A stretch of DNA of 64,000 nucleotides from Amycolatopsis sp. NBRC 101858 (GCF_030269325.1 NZ_BSTD01000002.1:620001-684000); one strand, 5' to 3'; positions 1 through 8,659 are shown, counted from the stretch's first letter. Notes: a model not told the origin generated them from the sequence alone. A program made the numbers and translations.

Positions 1-846
1 GTGCAGGGCGACCATCCGCTGCTGCCCGATCGACTCGCTCGCCGCGAGCTGCGCCTGGGCCTTGGCGACCTGCTCCGGGCTGAGCGCGTCGAGCAGCTTC
101 TGCGCCTCCGCCCACGCTTCGGCCGAGGTGTCGCGCGAGATCGTGTGCAGCCGGACGCCGAAGCGGACCGGCCGGTCGCCGGCCAGCTCGCGGACCTTGC
201 CGATCTTCTCCGCCACCTGCGCGGGCGGCTCTCCCCAGGTCAGGTAGACGTCGGCGTGCCGGGCCGCGACCGGCAGCGCGGCCGGCGACGACCCGCCGAA
301 GTAGATCGGCGGCACCGGGTCGGGCGCGGCCAGCGTCGTCGCCCCTTCGACGCGCAGGTGCTCGCCCTCGAAGGTGAACGGCTGCCCGGACCAGACGCCG
401 CGGACGATGGTGAGGAACTCGTCGGTGCGCGCGTACCGGGCGTCGTGGTCGTGCCAGTCGCCGAAGCGCCGCTGCTCGACCGCGTCACCGCCGGTGACGA
501 TGTTGAGCAGCACCCGGCCGTTCGACAGGCGCTGGAACGTGCCGGCCATCTGCGCGGCGAGCGTCGGCGAGATGACGCCGGGGCGGAACGCGACCAGGAA
601 CTTCAGCCGGGTCGTCTCGCGGATCAGCGCGGCCGTGGTCAGCCACGCGTCCTCGCACCACGTGCCGGTCGGCGTCAGGACGCCTTCGAAGCCCTGGCGC
701 TCGGCGGCGCGGGCGACCTGGGCGAGGTAGTCCAGATCGGGTTCGCGCTGCGCCGACGGGCCCTGGGACCGGTTGGCGTGGAAGCGTTCCACGATCGTGC
801 GGCCGTCCCCGCTGGTGGGCAGGAACCAGTGCAGCCTGATGCTCAT
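1..846 (-). CDS. ssuD: FMNH2-dependent alkanesulfonate monooxygenase, partial (C-terminus off the window)
   Basis: Reading the minus strand from the ATG at 846 gives an uninterrupted frame of 282 codons running off the left edge. It begins MSIRLHWFLPTSGDGR and continues with luciferase-like flavin monooxygenase segments, including LLNIVTGGDAVEQRRFGDW and YFGGSSPAALPVAARHADVY. These are characteristic of SsuD, which cleaves C1 and longer alkanesulfonates to aldehyde and sulfite with FMNH2 and O2 in the cytoplasm. About 100 C-terminal residues are probably missing. Its ATG overlaps the stop of the upstream substrate-binding protein (ATGA), so it is the fourth gene of a leftward ssu operon. A partner NADPH:FMN reductase is not in view. 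Confidence 0.9.
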   Translation of the reverse strand, partial: MSIRLHWFLPTSGDGRTIVERFHANRSQGPSAQREPDLDYLAQVARAAERQGFEGVLTPTGTWCEDAWLTTAALIRETTRLKFLVAFRPGVISPTLAAQMAGTFQRLSNGRVLLNIVTGGDAVEQRRFGDWHDHDARYARTDEFLTIVRGVWSGQPFTFEGEHLRVEGATTLAAPDPVPPIYFGGSSPAALPVAARHADVYLTWGEPPAQVAEKIGKVRELAGDRPVRFGVRLHTISRDTSAEAWAEAQKLLDALSPEQVAKAQAQLAASESIGQQRMVALH

Positions 847-1853
847 CCGTTGCTCCTCGCCTGGTCCAGGTCGGAGGCGAACCGCCGGTCGGCGAACGCG
901 GCGAAGTCCACCTTGCCCGGCAGAGTCTTCTCCTCGGTGAAGGCGTCCGCGAGCTGCTGCTCGGACTGCACGACCGAGTCGTCCAGCGCGATCGGCTGGT
1001 CGCGGCCCGCGTCGACGGCCTTCTGGGCCACTTCGAGCTTGAGCCCGGTCTCCTTGGCCCACGCTGCTGCCCACTCCGGGCGGTGCGTGTCGGCCCACTT
1101 CTGGGCCTTGACCACCCGGATCACGAAGTCGCGGATCGCCGAGTTCCGGCCGGGGTCGGCCAGCGCCGCGGTGCTCGCGGTTTCGAAGGCCAGCCCGTTG
1201 GAGGCGCCGCGCCCGTCGGCGAGCACCCGCGCCTCGGCCTCGATCTGGGCCTGCGCGGTGTAGGGGTCCCAGATCGCCCACGCGTCGATCGTGTGCTGGG
1301 TGAACGCGGCGTAGGCCTCGGCCGGCTGCAGGAAGCTCACCTTGATGTCCTTGGTGGACAGCCCGTTCTTGTGCAGTGTGTTCAGCAGCTGGCCGTGCGC
1401 GGAACTGCCCTTCGCGACACCGACCGTCTTGCCCTTCAGCGAGGCGACGTCGGTCAGCGGCGAATCGGGCGGGACGAGGATGGTCTCCCGCTCGACGTTG
1501 CTGCGCGCGACGCTGACCACCGCGATCTTGGCCTTCGCCGCGGCGGCGAAGATCGGCGGCGTGTTGCCGACGCGGCCGATGTCGATCGCGCCCGCCGAAG
1601 CCGCCTCGAGCAGCGGCGGTCCCGAGGTGAACGTGGACCACTCGATCTTGTACGGCGTGCCGTCGAGCTGGCCGGCCGCGGTGAGCAGCGACTTGACGCC
1701 GCCCTTCTGGTCGCCGACCTTGAGCGTCACCTTCGCCAGGTCGGCCGCGCTCACCGGGCCCGGCACCGCGGCCGGCCCCGAGCTCGTCGCCGAGCCGCAC
1801 CCGGCGAGCACCAGTGCCGCCGCGACGAGCGCGATTCCGTTACGCCACTGCAT
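843..1853 (-). CDS. ssuA: Aliphatic sulfonate ABC transporter, substrate-binding lipoprotein
   Basis: A 336-residue periplasmic-binding-type protein (NMT1/SsuA family). The N-terminus MQWRNGIALVAAALVLAGCG is a lipoprotein signal with lipobox LAGC, so the protein should be membrane-anchored outside the cell. The body has family features such as KVGDQKG, the ligand-loop region around SAHGQLL and the AYAAFTQHTIDAWAIWDPY segment. It delivers alkanesulfonates to the SsuC/SsuB transporter. The gene overlaps ssuB upstream by 14 bases and ssuD downstream through ATGA, indicating translational coupling. The exact ligand within the sulfonate/taurine group cannot be read from sequence. Confidence 0.9.
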   Translation of the reverse strand: MQWRNGIALVAAALVLAGCGSATSSGPAAVPGPVSAADLAKVTLKVGDQKGGVKSLLTAAGQLDGTPYKIEWSTFTSGPPLLEAASAGAIDIGRVGNTPPIFAAAAKAKIAVVSVARSNVERETILVPPDSPLTDVASLKGKTVGVAKGSSAHGQLLNTLHKNGLSTKDIKVSFLQPAEAYAAFTQHTIDAWAIWDPYTAQAQIEAEARVLADGRGASNGLAFETASTAALADPGRNSAIRDFVIRVVKAQKWADTHRPEWAAAWAKETGLKLEVAQKAVDAGRDQPIALDDSVVQSEQQLADAFTEEKTLPGKVDFAAFADRRFASDLDQARSNG

Positions 1854-2541
1854 CTTCGGTCACTCCCAGGTCCGCCAGCACGCGCCGGCGGAGGTCGTCG
1901 TGGTCGGCTTCGCGCGGCCGGTGCTCGGCCACGATCCGCCCGCCGTCGAGCACCAGGACCCGCCCGGCGAGCCGCAGGGCCTCGTCGACATCGTGGGTCA
2001 CGAGCAGCACGCCGGGCTGGTGGCGCTGCCAGAGGTCCAGGACCAGCCCGTGCATCGCGATCCGCGTGAGCGCGTCGAGTGCGCCGAAAGGTTCGTCGAG
2101 CAACAGCAGATCGGGTTCGCGCACCAGGGCGCGGGCCAGCGACACGCGCTGGGCTTCGCCGCCGGACAAGGTGAGCGGCCAGTCGTCGGCGTGGTCGGTC
2201 AGGTGGACCTCGCCGAGGGCCTTTTCGGCCAGCGCGCGGTTGCGGGCCTTCGAAACGCCGTCCTGGCGCAGCCCGAGGACGACGTTGCGCCAGACCTTGC
2301 GCCACGGCAGCAGCCGGGGCTGCTGGAAGGCGACCGAGACGGTGCCGGTCACGTCCGCGCGGCCCTCGACGTCGTCGTCGAGACCGGCCAGCACGCGCAG
2401 GAGCGTCGACTTTCCCGAGCCGCTGCGGCCGAGCAGGGCGACGAACTCGCCGCGCTCCACCGTCAGGTCGAGTCCACTGAGGATGGTCCGCTCACCGAAG
2501 CTCTTGGTGAGGTCACAGACCTCGGCTACCGGGTTCGCCAC
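1840..2541 (-). CDS. ssuB: Aliphatic sulfonate ABC transporter, ATP-binding protein
   Basis: A 233-residue ABC ATPase. Walker A is GRSGSGKST, the signature is LSGGEAQR, and Walker B with the D-loop reads LLLLDEPFGALD, followed by the switch histidine in LLVTHDVDEAL. I place the start at the GTG at 2541 (VANPVAEVCDLTKSF), just inside the end of ssuC. The frame stays open further upstream, but that part is antisense-like sequence over ssuC. The protein powers sulfonate uptake with the SsuC permease and SsuA. Confidence 0.88.
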   Translation of the reverse strand: MANPVAEVCDLTKSFGERTILSGLDLTVERGEFVALLGRSGSGKSTLLRVLAGLDDDVEGRADVTGTVSVAFQQPRLLPWRKVWRNVVLGLRQDGVSKARNRALAEKALGEVHLTDHADDWPLTLSGGEAQRVSLARALVREPDLLLLDEPFGALDALTRIAMHGLVLDLWQRHQPGVLLVTHDVDEALRLAGRVLVLDGGRIVAEHRPREADHDDLRRRVLADLGVTEDAVA

Positions 2542-3344
2542 CGCAGCACCCTCCGTTCGAGCAGCCGGACCAGCGCGTCGGTGACGAGGCCGAGCAGGGC
2601 GTACAGGACTAGGCCGACGACCACGACGTCGGTGCGCAGGAATTCGCGCGCGTTGTTGATGAGGTAGCCGACGCCGGCGTCGGCGTTGACCGTCTCGCCG
2701 ACGATCAGCGCCAGCCAGGCGATGCCGAGCGACTGCCGGAGACCGACGAGCGCCTGCGGCAGCGCGCCGGGGATCACCACGTGCCAAAGCCGTTCCGCCC
2801 GGCTGAACCCGAGCGCGCGCGAGGCTTCGACGAGGTTCGGGTCGGCGCTGCGGATTCCCGAGTGGACGTTCAGGTAGAGCGGGAAGGCCACGCCGAGGGC
2901 GACCAGCACGATCTTGGTTTCCTCGCCGATCCCGAACCACAGGATGAACAGCGGGATCAGGCCGAGGAACGGCAGTGTCCGAAGCATCTGCACGGGCGGG
3001 TCGACCAGCACCTCACCCCAGCGGGACAGCCCGGACACGATGCCCAGCACCACCCCGATGACCGCGCCGATCGCGAACCCGGCACCGACGCGGCCGAGCG
3101 ACACCGCGAAGGCGTCACCGAGTTCGCCGCTGCGCGCGACTTCGACGCCGGCCTGCACCACCGTCCACGGTGAACTGAGCTTGTCGGGCGGCAGGACGCC
3201 GGTGGCGCTGGCGATCTGCCAGGCGGCGACGAGCACCACCGGGCTGATCCAGCGCCGCAGGTCGAGCCGGCGCACGGTCCGGCGCGGCGACCCTTCGGCG
3301 CGTTTCCGGGCGCGCGGAAGCACGCCCGTGAAGGAAATCGACAC
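2526..3344 (-). CDS. ssuC: Aliphatic sulfonate ABC transporter, permease
   Basis: A 272-residue integral membrane protein of the BPD_transp_1 fold with about six hydrophobic segments. The EAA loop reads EASRALGFSRAERLWHVVIPGALPQ, shown here only to locate it (about residues 172-196). It forms the membrane channel of the sulfonate importer. The GTG start at 3344 follows a GGGAGAAA ribosome-binding site. It is the first gene of the ssuCBAD operon. Its promoter should lie in 3345-3475, where I recognise no clear operator or riboswitch. Confidence 0.88.
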   Translation of the reverse strand: MSISFTGVLPRARKRAEGSPRRTVRRLDLRRWISPVVLVAAWQIASATGVLPPDKLSSPWTVVQAGVEVARSGELGDAFAVSLGRVGAGFAIGAVIGVVLGIVSGLSRWGEVLVDPPVQMLRTLPFLGLIPLFILWFGIGEETKIVLVALGVAFPLYLNVHSGIRSADPNLVEASRALGFSRAERLWHVVIPGALPQALVGLRQSLGIAWLALIVGETVNADAGVGYLINNAREFLRTDVVVVGLVLYALLGLVTDALVRLLERRVLRWRTR

Positions 3345-3475
3345 GGATTTCTCCCGGGGACGGGGATGTTCGGGCTTGCGTGATCCCGAGCTTCGAGCCC
3401 GTTCGCGGGGAAGTCAATCCGTGGACGCTCACTCCCAGTCCGTGAACACGGCGGGTTTCACCCCGTGGAACGGTC

Positions 3476-4186
3476 TCAGCCCCCGAACATGACCTTCCAC
3501 TCGTCGAGCGACCGCGGCCGGTAGACGAAGTTGGTGCGCTTGACGTCGGACAGCGCGGCCGACGGTTCGGCCGAGTACTGGTGCCCGGGGTAGACGACGG
3601 GGTCGCCGGGCAGGCCGGCGAGGGCCTGCAGGCTGCGGTAGATCTCCTCGGCGTCCCCACCGGGGAAGTCGGTGCGGCCACAGCCTTCGAGGAACAGCGT
3701 GTCGCCGGAGACGAGCCTGTCCTCGACGAGGAAGCACTGGCTGCCGGGCGTGTGGCCGGGGGTGTGCAGCATCCGCACCGGGATCGACCCGACCTCGAGG
3801 ACGTCGTCGTGGTCGTGCGCGCGCAGGTCGGTGGGCTCGACCCCGGTCACCCGGCGGACCCACTCGGTCTCGGCGCCGTTGACGTGGACCGGCACCGGCC
3901 GGAGCGCGAGCAGCTCGGCGATCCCGGGCAGCTCGAAGCCCATCATCGCGCCGCCGACGTGGTCGGGGTGGTGGTGCGTGGCGAGCACGCCGGTGAGCCT
4001 CATGCCATCGGCGTCGAGGACGTCGAGCAGGTCCTGCACGGCGTAGGCCGGGTCGACGATCACCGCGTCCTGGGTGTCCCGGTCGCCGATGAGGTAGGCG
4101 AAGTTCACCATCTGCGTCGCGACCGGGTCGCCGACGGCGAAGTCCCGCCCGGCGAGCAGCTGCCGGAAGTAGAGCCCATCTGCCAT
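3476..4186 (-). CDS. MBL-fold metallo-hydrolase, persulfide dioxygenase/glyoxalase II-like
   Basis: About 236 residues with the metallo-beta-lactamase core: metal-binding THHHPDHVGG (near residue 70), PGHTPGS, SGDTLF and a late YPGHQY. The sequence resembles ETHE1-type persulfide dioxygenases and rhodanese-associated hydrolases that oxidise glutathione or mycothiol persulfide to sulfite. A plain glyoxalase II activity is the alternative. I prefer the internal ATG at 4186 over one two codons upstream; the two cannot be separated by sequence alone. It lies upstream of, and in the same direction as, the ssu operon with a gap of about 130 bases. A role in sulfur metabolism is therefore plausible but inferred. 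Confidence 0.75.
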   Translation of the reverse strand: MADGLYFRQLLAGRDFAVGDPVATQMVNFAYLIGDRDTQDAVIVDPAYAVQDLLDVLDADGMRLTGVLATHHHPDHVGGAMMGFELPGIAELLALRPVPVHVNGAETEWVRRVTGVEPTDLRAHDHDDVLEVGSIPVRMLHTPGHTPGSQCFLVEDRLVSGDTLFLEGCGRTDFPGGDAEEIYRSLQALAGLPGDPVVYPGHQYSAEPSAALSDVKRTNFVYRPRSLDEWKVMFGG

Positions 4187-4202
4187 GGCCACACCCTACG
4201 GG

Positions 4203-5165
4203 TCAGCTTTTCGCCGGGGTCAGCACGATCCGGCCGAACACCTCTCCGGCGTGCATCTTCCGGTGCGCCAGGACCGCTTGCTCCAGCGGCAGCACCTCGT
4301 GCACGACCGAGGTCAGCTCGCCCCGGTTCGCCGCGGCGAACAGGTCCGCCGTCACCGCGCGCCGGTCGGCCTGGGGCACGGTGTTGGCGCTGAAGGTCGC
4401 GAACGACAGCGACTTCTGGAAGGCCGCGAACAGGTGCTTGCCGAAGTCGCTCGGCGGGTCGCCGGCGACCGCGCCGACCGCCACCAGGCGGCCGTTCGGG
4501 CTCAGCTTGGCGAAGAACGACGGCAGCCCCGGGCCGGCGACGACGTCGAGGATGACGTCGTAGGTGTCCGCCGTCCCCTCGCCCGCGCGGTCCAGTACGC
4601 GGGTCGCACCCAGCTCGCGCAGGCGGTCGGCGCGCTCGGGCGACGACGTCGTGACCGCCACCGCGCCGGCCCCGGCCCGCGCCGCGAGCTGGACCGCCAT
4701 GATGCCGATGCCGCCCGCCGCGCCGCGGACCAGCACCGACTCGCCCGGGGCGAAGTGGGCGTGGCGGAGGCCGAAGTGGGCCACGGCGCCGGAGCTGCCG
4801 AGCGTCACCGCGTCGGCGGCGGACGTCGCCGACGGGAGCGGGACGAGCGTCTCGGCCGGGGCGACCGCCTGCTCGGCGTAGCCGCCACCCACCCCGGTGA
4901 AGGCCCACACGCGCTGTCCGGCCCAGTCCGGGTCGACGCCCGGCCCGGTCGCGGTCACCGTGCCCGCGATCTCGCCGCCGAGGATGTGCCCGTCCCGGAA
5001 CCCGTACGCGGCGAGGGCGCCGCTGCGGATCACGGCGTCGACGCCGCCCACGCCGATCGCCTCGGTGGCGATCAGCACCTGCCCCTCGGCGGGTTCCGGG
5101 GCCGGGAGGTCGATGACCGCCAGCCCTTCGGGACCGCCGAACGCCTGCACCGCAACTGCTTTCAT
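4203..5165 (-). CDS. NADPH:quinone oxidoreductase-like medium-chain dehydrogenase
   Basis: A 320-residue zinc-independent MDR protein. It starts MKAVAVQAFGGPEGLAVIDL, and its Rossmann dinucleotide motif VLVRGAAGGIGIMAVQLAARAGA lies around residues 140-160. The structural-zinc cysteines of alcohol dehydrogenases are absent, matching QOR/CrtI-like quinone reductases. The frame continues upstream of 5165, but the canonical N-terminus and the divergent TetR gene make 5165 the start. It is divergent from the TetR gene at 5214 and shares a short promoter region carrying a 20-bp palindrome, so it is probably the regulator's target. Confidence 0.85.
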   Translation of the reverse strand: MKAVAVQAFGGPEGLAVIDLPAPEPAEGQVLIATEAIGVGGVDAVIRSGALAAYGFRDGHILGGEIAGTVTATGPGVDPDWAGQRVWAFTGVGGGYAEQAVAPAETLVPLPSATSAADAVTLGSSGAVAHFGLRHAHFAPGESVLVRGAAGGIGIMAVQLAARAGAGAVAVTTSSPERADRLRELGATRVLDRAGEGTADTYDVILDVVAGPGLPSFFAKLSPNGRLVAVGAVAGDPPSDFGKHLFAAFQKSLSFATFSANTVPQADRRAVTADLFAAANRGELTSVVHEVLPLEQAVLAHRKMHAGEVFGRIVLTPAKS

Positions 5166-5177
5166 GCACCCGACGGT

Positions 5178-5197
5178 AGTGGACGCCGGCGTCCACT
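5178..5197. promoter_or_regulatory. Perfect 20-bp palindrome, candidate TetR operator
   Basis: AGTGGACGCC followed by its exact reverse complement, centred between 5187 and 5188 in the 48-bp gap between the divergent oxidoreductase and TetR genes. TetR homodimers typically bind such inverted repeats and repress both flanking promoters; assignment to this regulator is inferred from position. Confidence 0.7.
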
Positions 5198-5213
5198 TGG
5201 CTAAAGTGAGAGC

Positions 5214-5783
5214 GTGGCCGATCAGTTGTCTCACCTGCTGCGCTCCGACGCCCGCGACAACCGCGAGCGCATCCTCGACGCGGCCCGCGCGGTGTTCGCC
5301 GCCGACGGCCTGGACGTGCCGATGCGCGAGATCGCCCGGCGCGCCGGGGTCGGGCCGGCGACCCTGTACCGCCGGTTCCCGACCAAGGAGCTGCTGGTCA
5401 CCGAGGCGTTCGCGGACCAGATGCGGGCGTGCTACGCCATCGTCGACGAAGGGCTGGCCGACCCCGATCCGTGGCACGGCTTCGCCTCGATGGTCGAGCG
5501 GCTCTGCGAGCTGCACGCCCGCGACCGGGGCTTCACCGCGGCCTTCGTCTCGGCGTTCCCGCACGCGATCGACTTCGCCGCGGACCGCGCACGGGCGTTG
5601 CGCTCGATCGCCGAGCTGATCCGCCGCGCCCAGGAGGCCGGGCAGGTGCGCCCCGACGTCGTCCTGGACGACCTGGTCCTGATCCTCATGGCCAACAGCG
5701 GCATCCAGGCGCCGTCACCCGCTGCGCGTGTCGTGGCTTCACGGCGCTTCGCCGCGCTCGCTCTCCGGGGCCTGCGAGCCTGA
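5214..5783 (+). CDS. TetR/AcrR-family transcriptional regulator
   Basis: A 189-residue protein with an N-terminal TetR helix-turn-helix, ERILDAARAVFAADG...MREIARRAGVGPATLYRRFPTKELL (residues 18-62), and an alpha-helical ligand domain. GTG start at 5214. It probably represses itself and the divergent quinone oxidoreductase through the palindrome at 5178-5197 and is released by a small, perhaps electrophilic or quinone-like, ligand. Its 3' end overlaps the convergent PheRS-like gene by 45 bases. Confidence 0.88.
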   Translation: MADQLSHLLRSDARDNRERILDAARAVFAADGLDVPMREIARRAGVGPATLYRRFPTKELLVTEAFADQMRACYAIVDEGLADPDPWHGFASMVERLCELHARDRGFTAAFVSAFPHAIDFAADRARALRSIAELIRRAQEAGQVRPDVVLDDLVLILMANSGIQAPSPAARVVASRRFAALALRGLRA

Positions 5784-6859
5784 ACCCTGGTGCAGGGCTG
5801 CGTACGCGCGTTCGCGCAGGACGTTCGCCTCACGGTCCGACATGGTCGCGTCCAGCGGGCGCAGGGTTATCCGCACCAGGAGGTTCTTCTGGTCCTCGGT
5901 GGCGCCGAGCCGGGCCAGCGCCTGGGGCGGCAGTTGCGCGCACGGCGTCTCCTGGCGGATTTCGACGCGCTCGACGACGTCGGCGTCGTCGCCGAGGGCG
6001 GTGCGGACGCGATCGCCGAGGTCCTCGGCCCGGTCGTCGGCCGCCACCGCGATGGAGAGGTCGCGGCGCACCGGCGGGAGAACCGACACCGGACGGTACG
6101 GCGCGAGATCGGCGAGCTGCGCGACGACGGCCGGGTCCGCCGACCGCAGGAGGCGGATGTCCGGGATGCCCTTGAGCAGCATCACCACCCGGTCGAGGCC
6201 CAGGCCGAGGGCGAGCCCGGACCAGCCCTCCCCGAGGCCGGCGCGAGCGAGGACGGCGGGTGCGCTCGCCCGCATTCGGCGATCTCGACCCACTCACCGC
6301 GGTGCTCGACGTCGAGCTGGGCACCGTCCACTGTGTACGGATGACGGCGCGGTTCGAGCCGCCACCGGCGTCCCGGCAGAAGGTGCTCGACGAGGGCGGC
6401 CACGAGCTGGTCGAGGTCGGGCTCTTCGGTGCGGGTGATGCGCCAGAGGTCGAGCTGGTGCGGAGTGCCGGTGTGCAGCCGGTCGATGCTGTCGCGCCGG
6501 TAGACGACGCCGGGGCAGACGAGCAGGACGTCATCGGCCGGGCACGCTTTGAGCGCCCGCAGCGCGGCGGGGACCATGGCGCTGGAGTGGCTGCGCAGGA
6601 CGTGGTCCGCGTCGACGTAGCGGGTGTAGCGCGCGTCGCGGGTGACGTCGGCGGGGTCGTAGCCGAGGTGGTCGTAGTTGTCGGCAACGGTGACGACCCG
6701 ATCACCCGGCCACCACCGCACTTCGGTACGCGGTCCTCCGACGGCGGCGACGGCCCGTTCGACGACGAGCTGAACGGCATGCGGACCGGCCGCGCGATCG
6801 GTGAGATCGCGGACGGCGAGGTCACGGGTGAGCTGGGTGGGGGTGAGAAGTTTGGGCAT
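5739..6859 (-). pseudogene. PheRS-like class II tRNA-synthetase-related protein with FDX-ACB domain, frameshifted
   Basis: Two reading frames on the minus strand together form one protein of about 373 residues. The first (from ATG 6859, behind AGGAGG) covers MPKLLTPTQL, a class II synthetase core (RYVDADHVLRSHSSAMVPAAL, then VYRRDSIDRLHTGTPHQLD) and EWVEIAECGRAHP. The second frame resumes with AVLARAGLGEGWSGLALGLGLDRV and ends in an anticodon-binding FDX-ACB domain (VLPPVRRDLSIAV, then TEDQKNLLVRI and AYAALHQG). The switch is at about 6257-6262, where one base appears to be missing: expected CACCCGGCC, seen CACCCGCC on the coding strand. The single-chain plan resembles organellar PheRS, but such proteins also occur as PheS-related extras in actinomycetes, so its role is unknown. 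It could be a pseudogene or a sequencing error. Confidence 0.75.
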
Positions 6860-7232
6860 GACGGAACCTCCTGGGTGAACGGGACGGGGTGATTGCTCCC
6901 CCTGACCCGGACACCAGGCGAGGTTCAGTTCGGCTGTGGCCGATCCACGCGCGGCGGCAACGCCGTTCAGGCAGCGGCAAGCGCGGGCATGGCACCGAAA
7001 CCCCGCTGGCACCTGGAAAGGGCCAGGGGGCCGGTAAATCGGCGGTACTCCGCAGCGACGGCCACGAACCCAGGTTAGCCGGGCCTGTCACGCGAATTTC
7101 CCACCGGCGGCCCGGGGAACGGCCGCCAGGCACGAGAGCGCACAGGACCCCAGCCGGCAAGGAACCGCACGCCACCCAGAGGACCTCACCCGGCCTCCCC
7201 TCCCCCCTCCCCGCACCCCCCCGGAGACCCCC
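6860..7232. other. Intergenic region upstream of the PheRS-like gene
   Basis: No convincing gene. It should hold the promoter of the leftward PheRS-like gene. I looked for a T-box (the conserved GGUGG antiterminator stretch) and for a Phe-rich leader peptide and found neither. The part next to the DinB stop codon (7191-7230) is a strongly C-rich tract on the plus strand. Confidence 0.4.
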
Positions 7233-7745
7233 TTACTCACCCACCTCCCCATCGGCCAGCTCCCGCAGCAAATCCAAATGCCCCACATGCCGCGCCGTCT
7301 CCTGGACCACATGAGCCACCACCCACCGGACCGTGAACTCCCCCCGCCGCCGCGTGCGGTCGTCCGGGCCTACCCGGCGCAGCGCCTTCTCCGATCGCGC
7401 CCACTCGGCCTTGTACGCCGCCACCACCGAGGCCGGTGTGTCGTCCGGGGCCAGGTCCCAGCTCGGGTCCGGCGAGCCCACCCACAGCGACGGCAGGTCC
7501 GCTCCCCCGGTCTCGATCGACAGCCACCACCGCTCGACCGCCGTCAGGTGCTTCACCACCCCCAGCGCGCTCAGCCGCGGCGACGTCGGCAACGGCGTCG
7601 CCGCCGCCTGCGCGACCGGCAGCCCCGCCAGCTTGTTCACCGCCGTCGCGCGGAGGAACTGCAGGAAGTCCAGCTGAAGGCGCAGCTCGTCCCACGCCAG
7701 CCGCGCGGGCCAGGACCGATGCGTCTTCGAACTTGTGTTCGACAT
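7233..7745 (-). CDS. DinB/DUF664-family protein (four-helix bundle)
   Basis: 170 residues from ATG 7745 (MSNTSSKTHRSW). It has DinB-like metal ligands: the first histidine in GVVKHLTAVERWWL (near residue 70) and the later HVVQETARHVGHLDLLREL, where HxxxH-type spacing completes a metal site. The superfamily includes mycothiol-dependent S-transferases and damage-inducible proteins; the substrate here is unknown. It is monocistronic and divergent from the DMT transporter at 7781, sharing a 35-bp promoter gap. A second DinB-fold gene lies at 35395. Confidence 0.75.
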   Translation of the reverse strand: MSNTSSKTHRSWPARLAWDELRLQLDFLQFLRATAVNKLAGLPVAQAAATPLPTSPRLSALGVVKHLTAVERWWLSIETGGADLPSLWVGSPDPSWDLAPDDTPASVVAAYKAEWARSEKALRRVGPDDRTRRRGEFTVRWVVAHVVQETARHVGHLDLLRELADGEVGE

Positions 7746-7780
7746 GACCGGAAAGTATCGCACGGGTCCGACAAAATAGA

Positions 7781-8650
7781 GTGATCGGCATGTGGTGGGG
7801 ACTCCTCTGCGCCCTCGGCGCCGCGATCGCGTACGGCGTCGCTTCGGTGATGCAGTCCGTCGCCGCCCAGGCGACCGAAGACTCCGGGTCCGGCGGGGTC
7901 GACCCGAAGCTGCTCGTGCGCGTCCTGGGCCAGTGGAAGTTCGTGCTCGGCCTCTCGCTCGACGTCCTCGGCTTCGTCGCGCAGATCGCCGCCCTGCACG
8001 TCCTGCCGCTGTTCGTCGTGCAGGCCGCGCTCGCCGCAAGCCTCGCCGTGACCGCCGTCGCCGCGCGGTTCCTCGGGGTCCGGCTCGGCCGGAAGGAATG
8101 GGCCGCCGTCGCCGTCGTGGTCGCCGGGCTCGCGCTGCTCGGCGCGGCCGCCGAGAGCGAGGGCTCCGACCCGGTCGGGCTCGGTTTCCGGCTCGGGCTG
8201 ATCGGCGCGGTCGCCGTCCTGGCCGCCGCCGGGATCGTCGCCGGCAAGGCGAGCCGCCGCGTGCGGACGCCCGCGCTCGGGCTCGTCGCCGGGCTCAGCT
8301 TCGGCGTCGTCGCCATCGCCGGGCGGATCATCCCCAGCCTCGCCCCGCTGGACCTGCTCACCGACCCGGCCACCTACACCGTCGCCGTCGCGGGCGGGAT
8401 GGCGATGCTGTTCTACGCGACGGCGTTGCAACGCGGCAGCGTCACCACCAGCACCGCGATGATGGTGCTCGGCGAGACCGTCTTCCCGTCGCTGGTCGGC
8501 GTGCTCGTCCTCGGCGACCGCACCCGGCCCGGGTTCGCCGTCGTCGCGATCGCGGGGTTCGCCCTCGCCGTGGCGGCCGCGCTCGCGCTGGCGCGCTTCG
8601 GAGAGCCGGCGACCGAGGGAAATGAGACGAAGCCGACCGTATTCCCGTAA
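7781..8650 (+). CDS. DMT-superfamily (EamA-like) membrane transporter
   Basis: A 289-residue, very hydrophobic protein with about ten transmembrane segments in two repeats (WWGLLCALGAAIAYGVASVMQ at the start; GETVFPSLVGVLVLGDRTRPGF near the C-terminus). The pattern is typical of DMT permeases in actinomycetes; the substrate is unknown. The listed GTG start at 7781 gives VIGMWWG; an ATG three codons later (7790) is equally possible. It sits just upstream of the iron box of the siderophore exporter pair but lacks a box of its own, so I do not include it in the siderophore locus. Confidence 0.75.
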   Translation: MIGMWWGLLCALGAAIAYGVASVMQSVAAQATEDSGSGGVDPKLLVRVLGQWKFVLGLSLDVLGFVAQIAALHVLPLFVVQAALAASLAVTAVAARFLGVRLGRKEWAAVAVVVAGLALLGAAAESEGSDPVGLGFRLGLIGAVAVLAAAGIVAGKASRRVRTPALGLVAGLSFGVVAIAGRIIPSLAPLDLLTDPATYTVAVAGGMAMLFYATALQRGSVTTSTAMMVLGETVFPSLVGVLVLGDRTRPGFAVVAIAGFALAVAAALALARFGEPATEGNETKPTVFP

Positions 8651-8659
8651 CTTGTTTAC

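Noticed and set aside
1..1263. A 420-codon plus-strand frame at the left edge
   Set aside because: It is antisense to ssuD and ssuA, which have clear family motifs in the other strand.
7191..7230. C-rich tract next to the DinB stop codon
   Set aside because: No hairpin or repeat unit that would make it a terminator or microsatellite of note; likely simple sequence drift.
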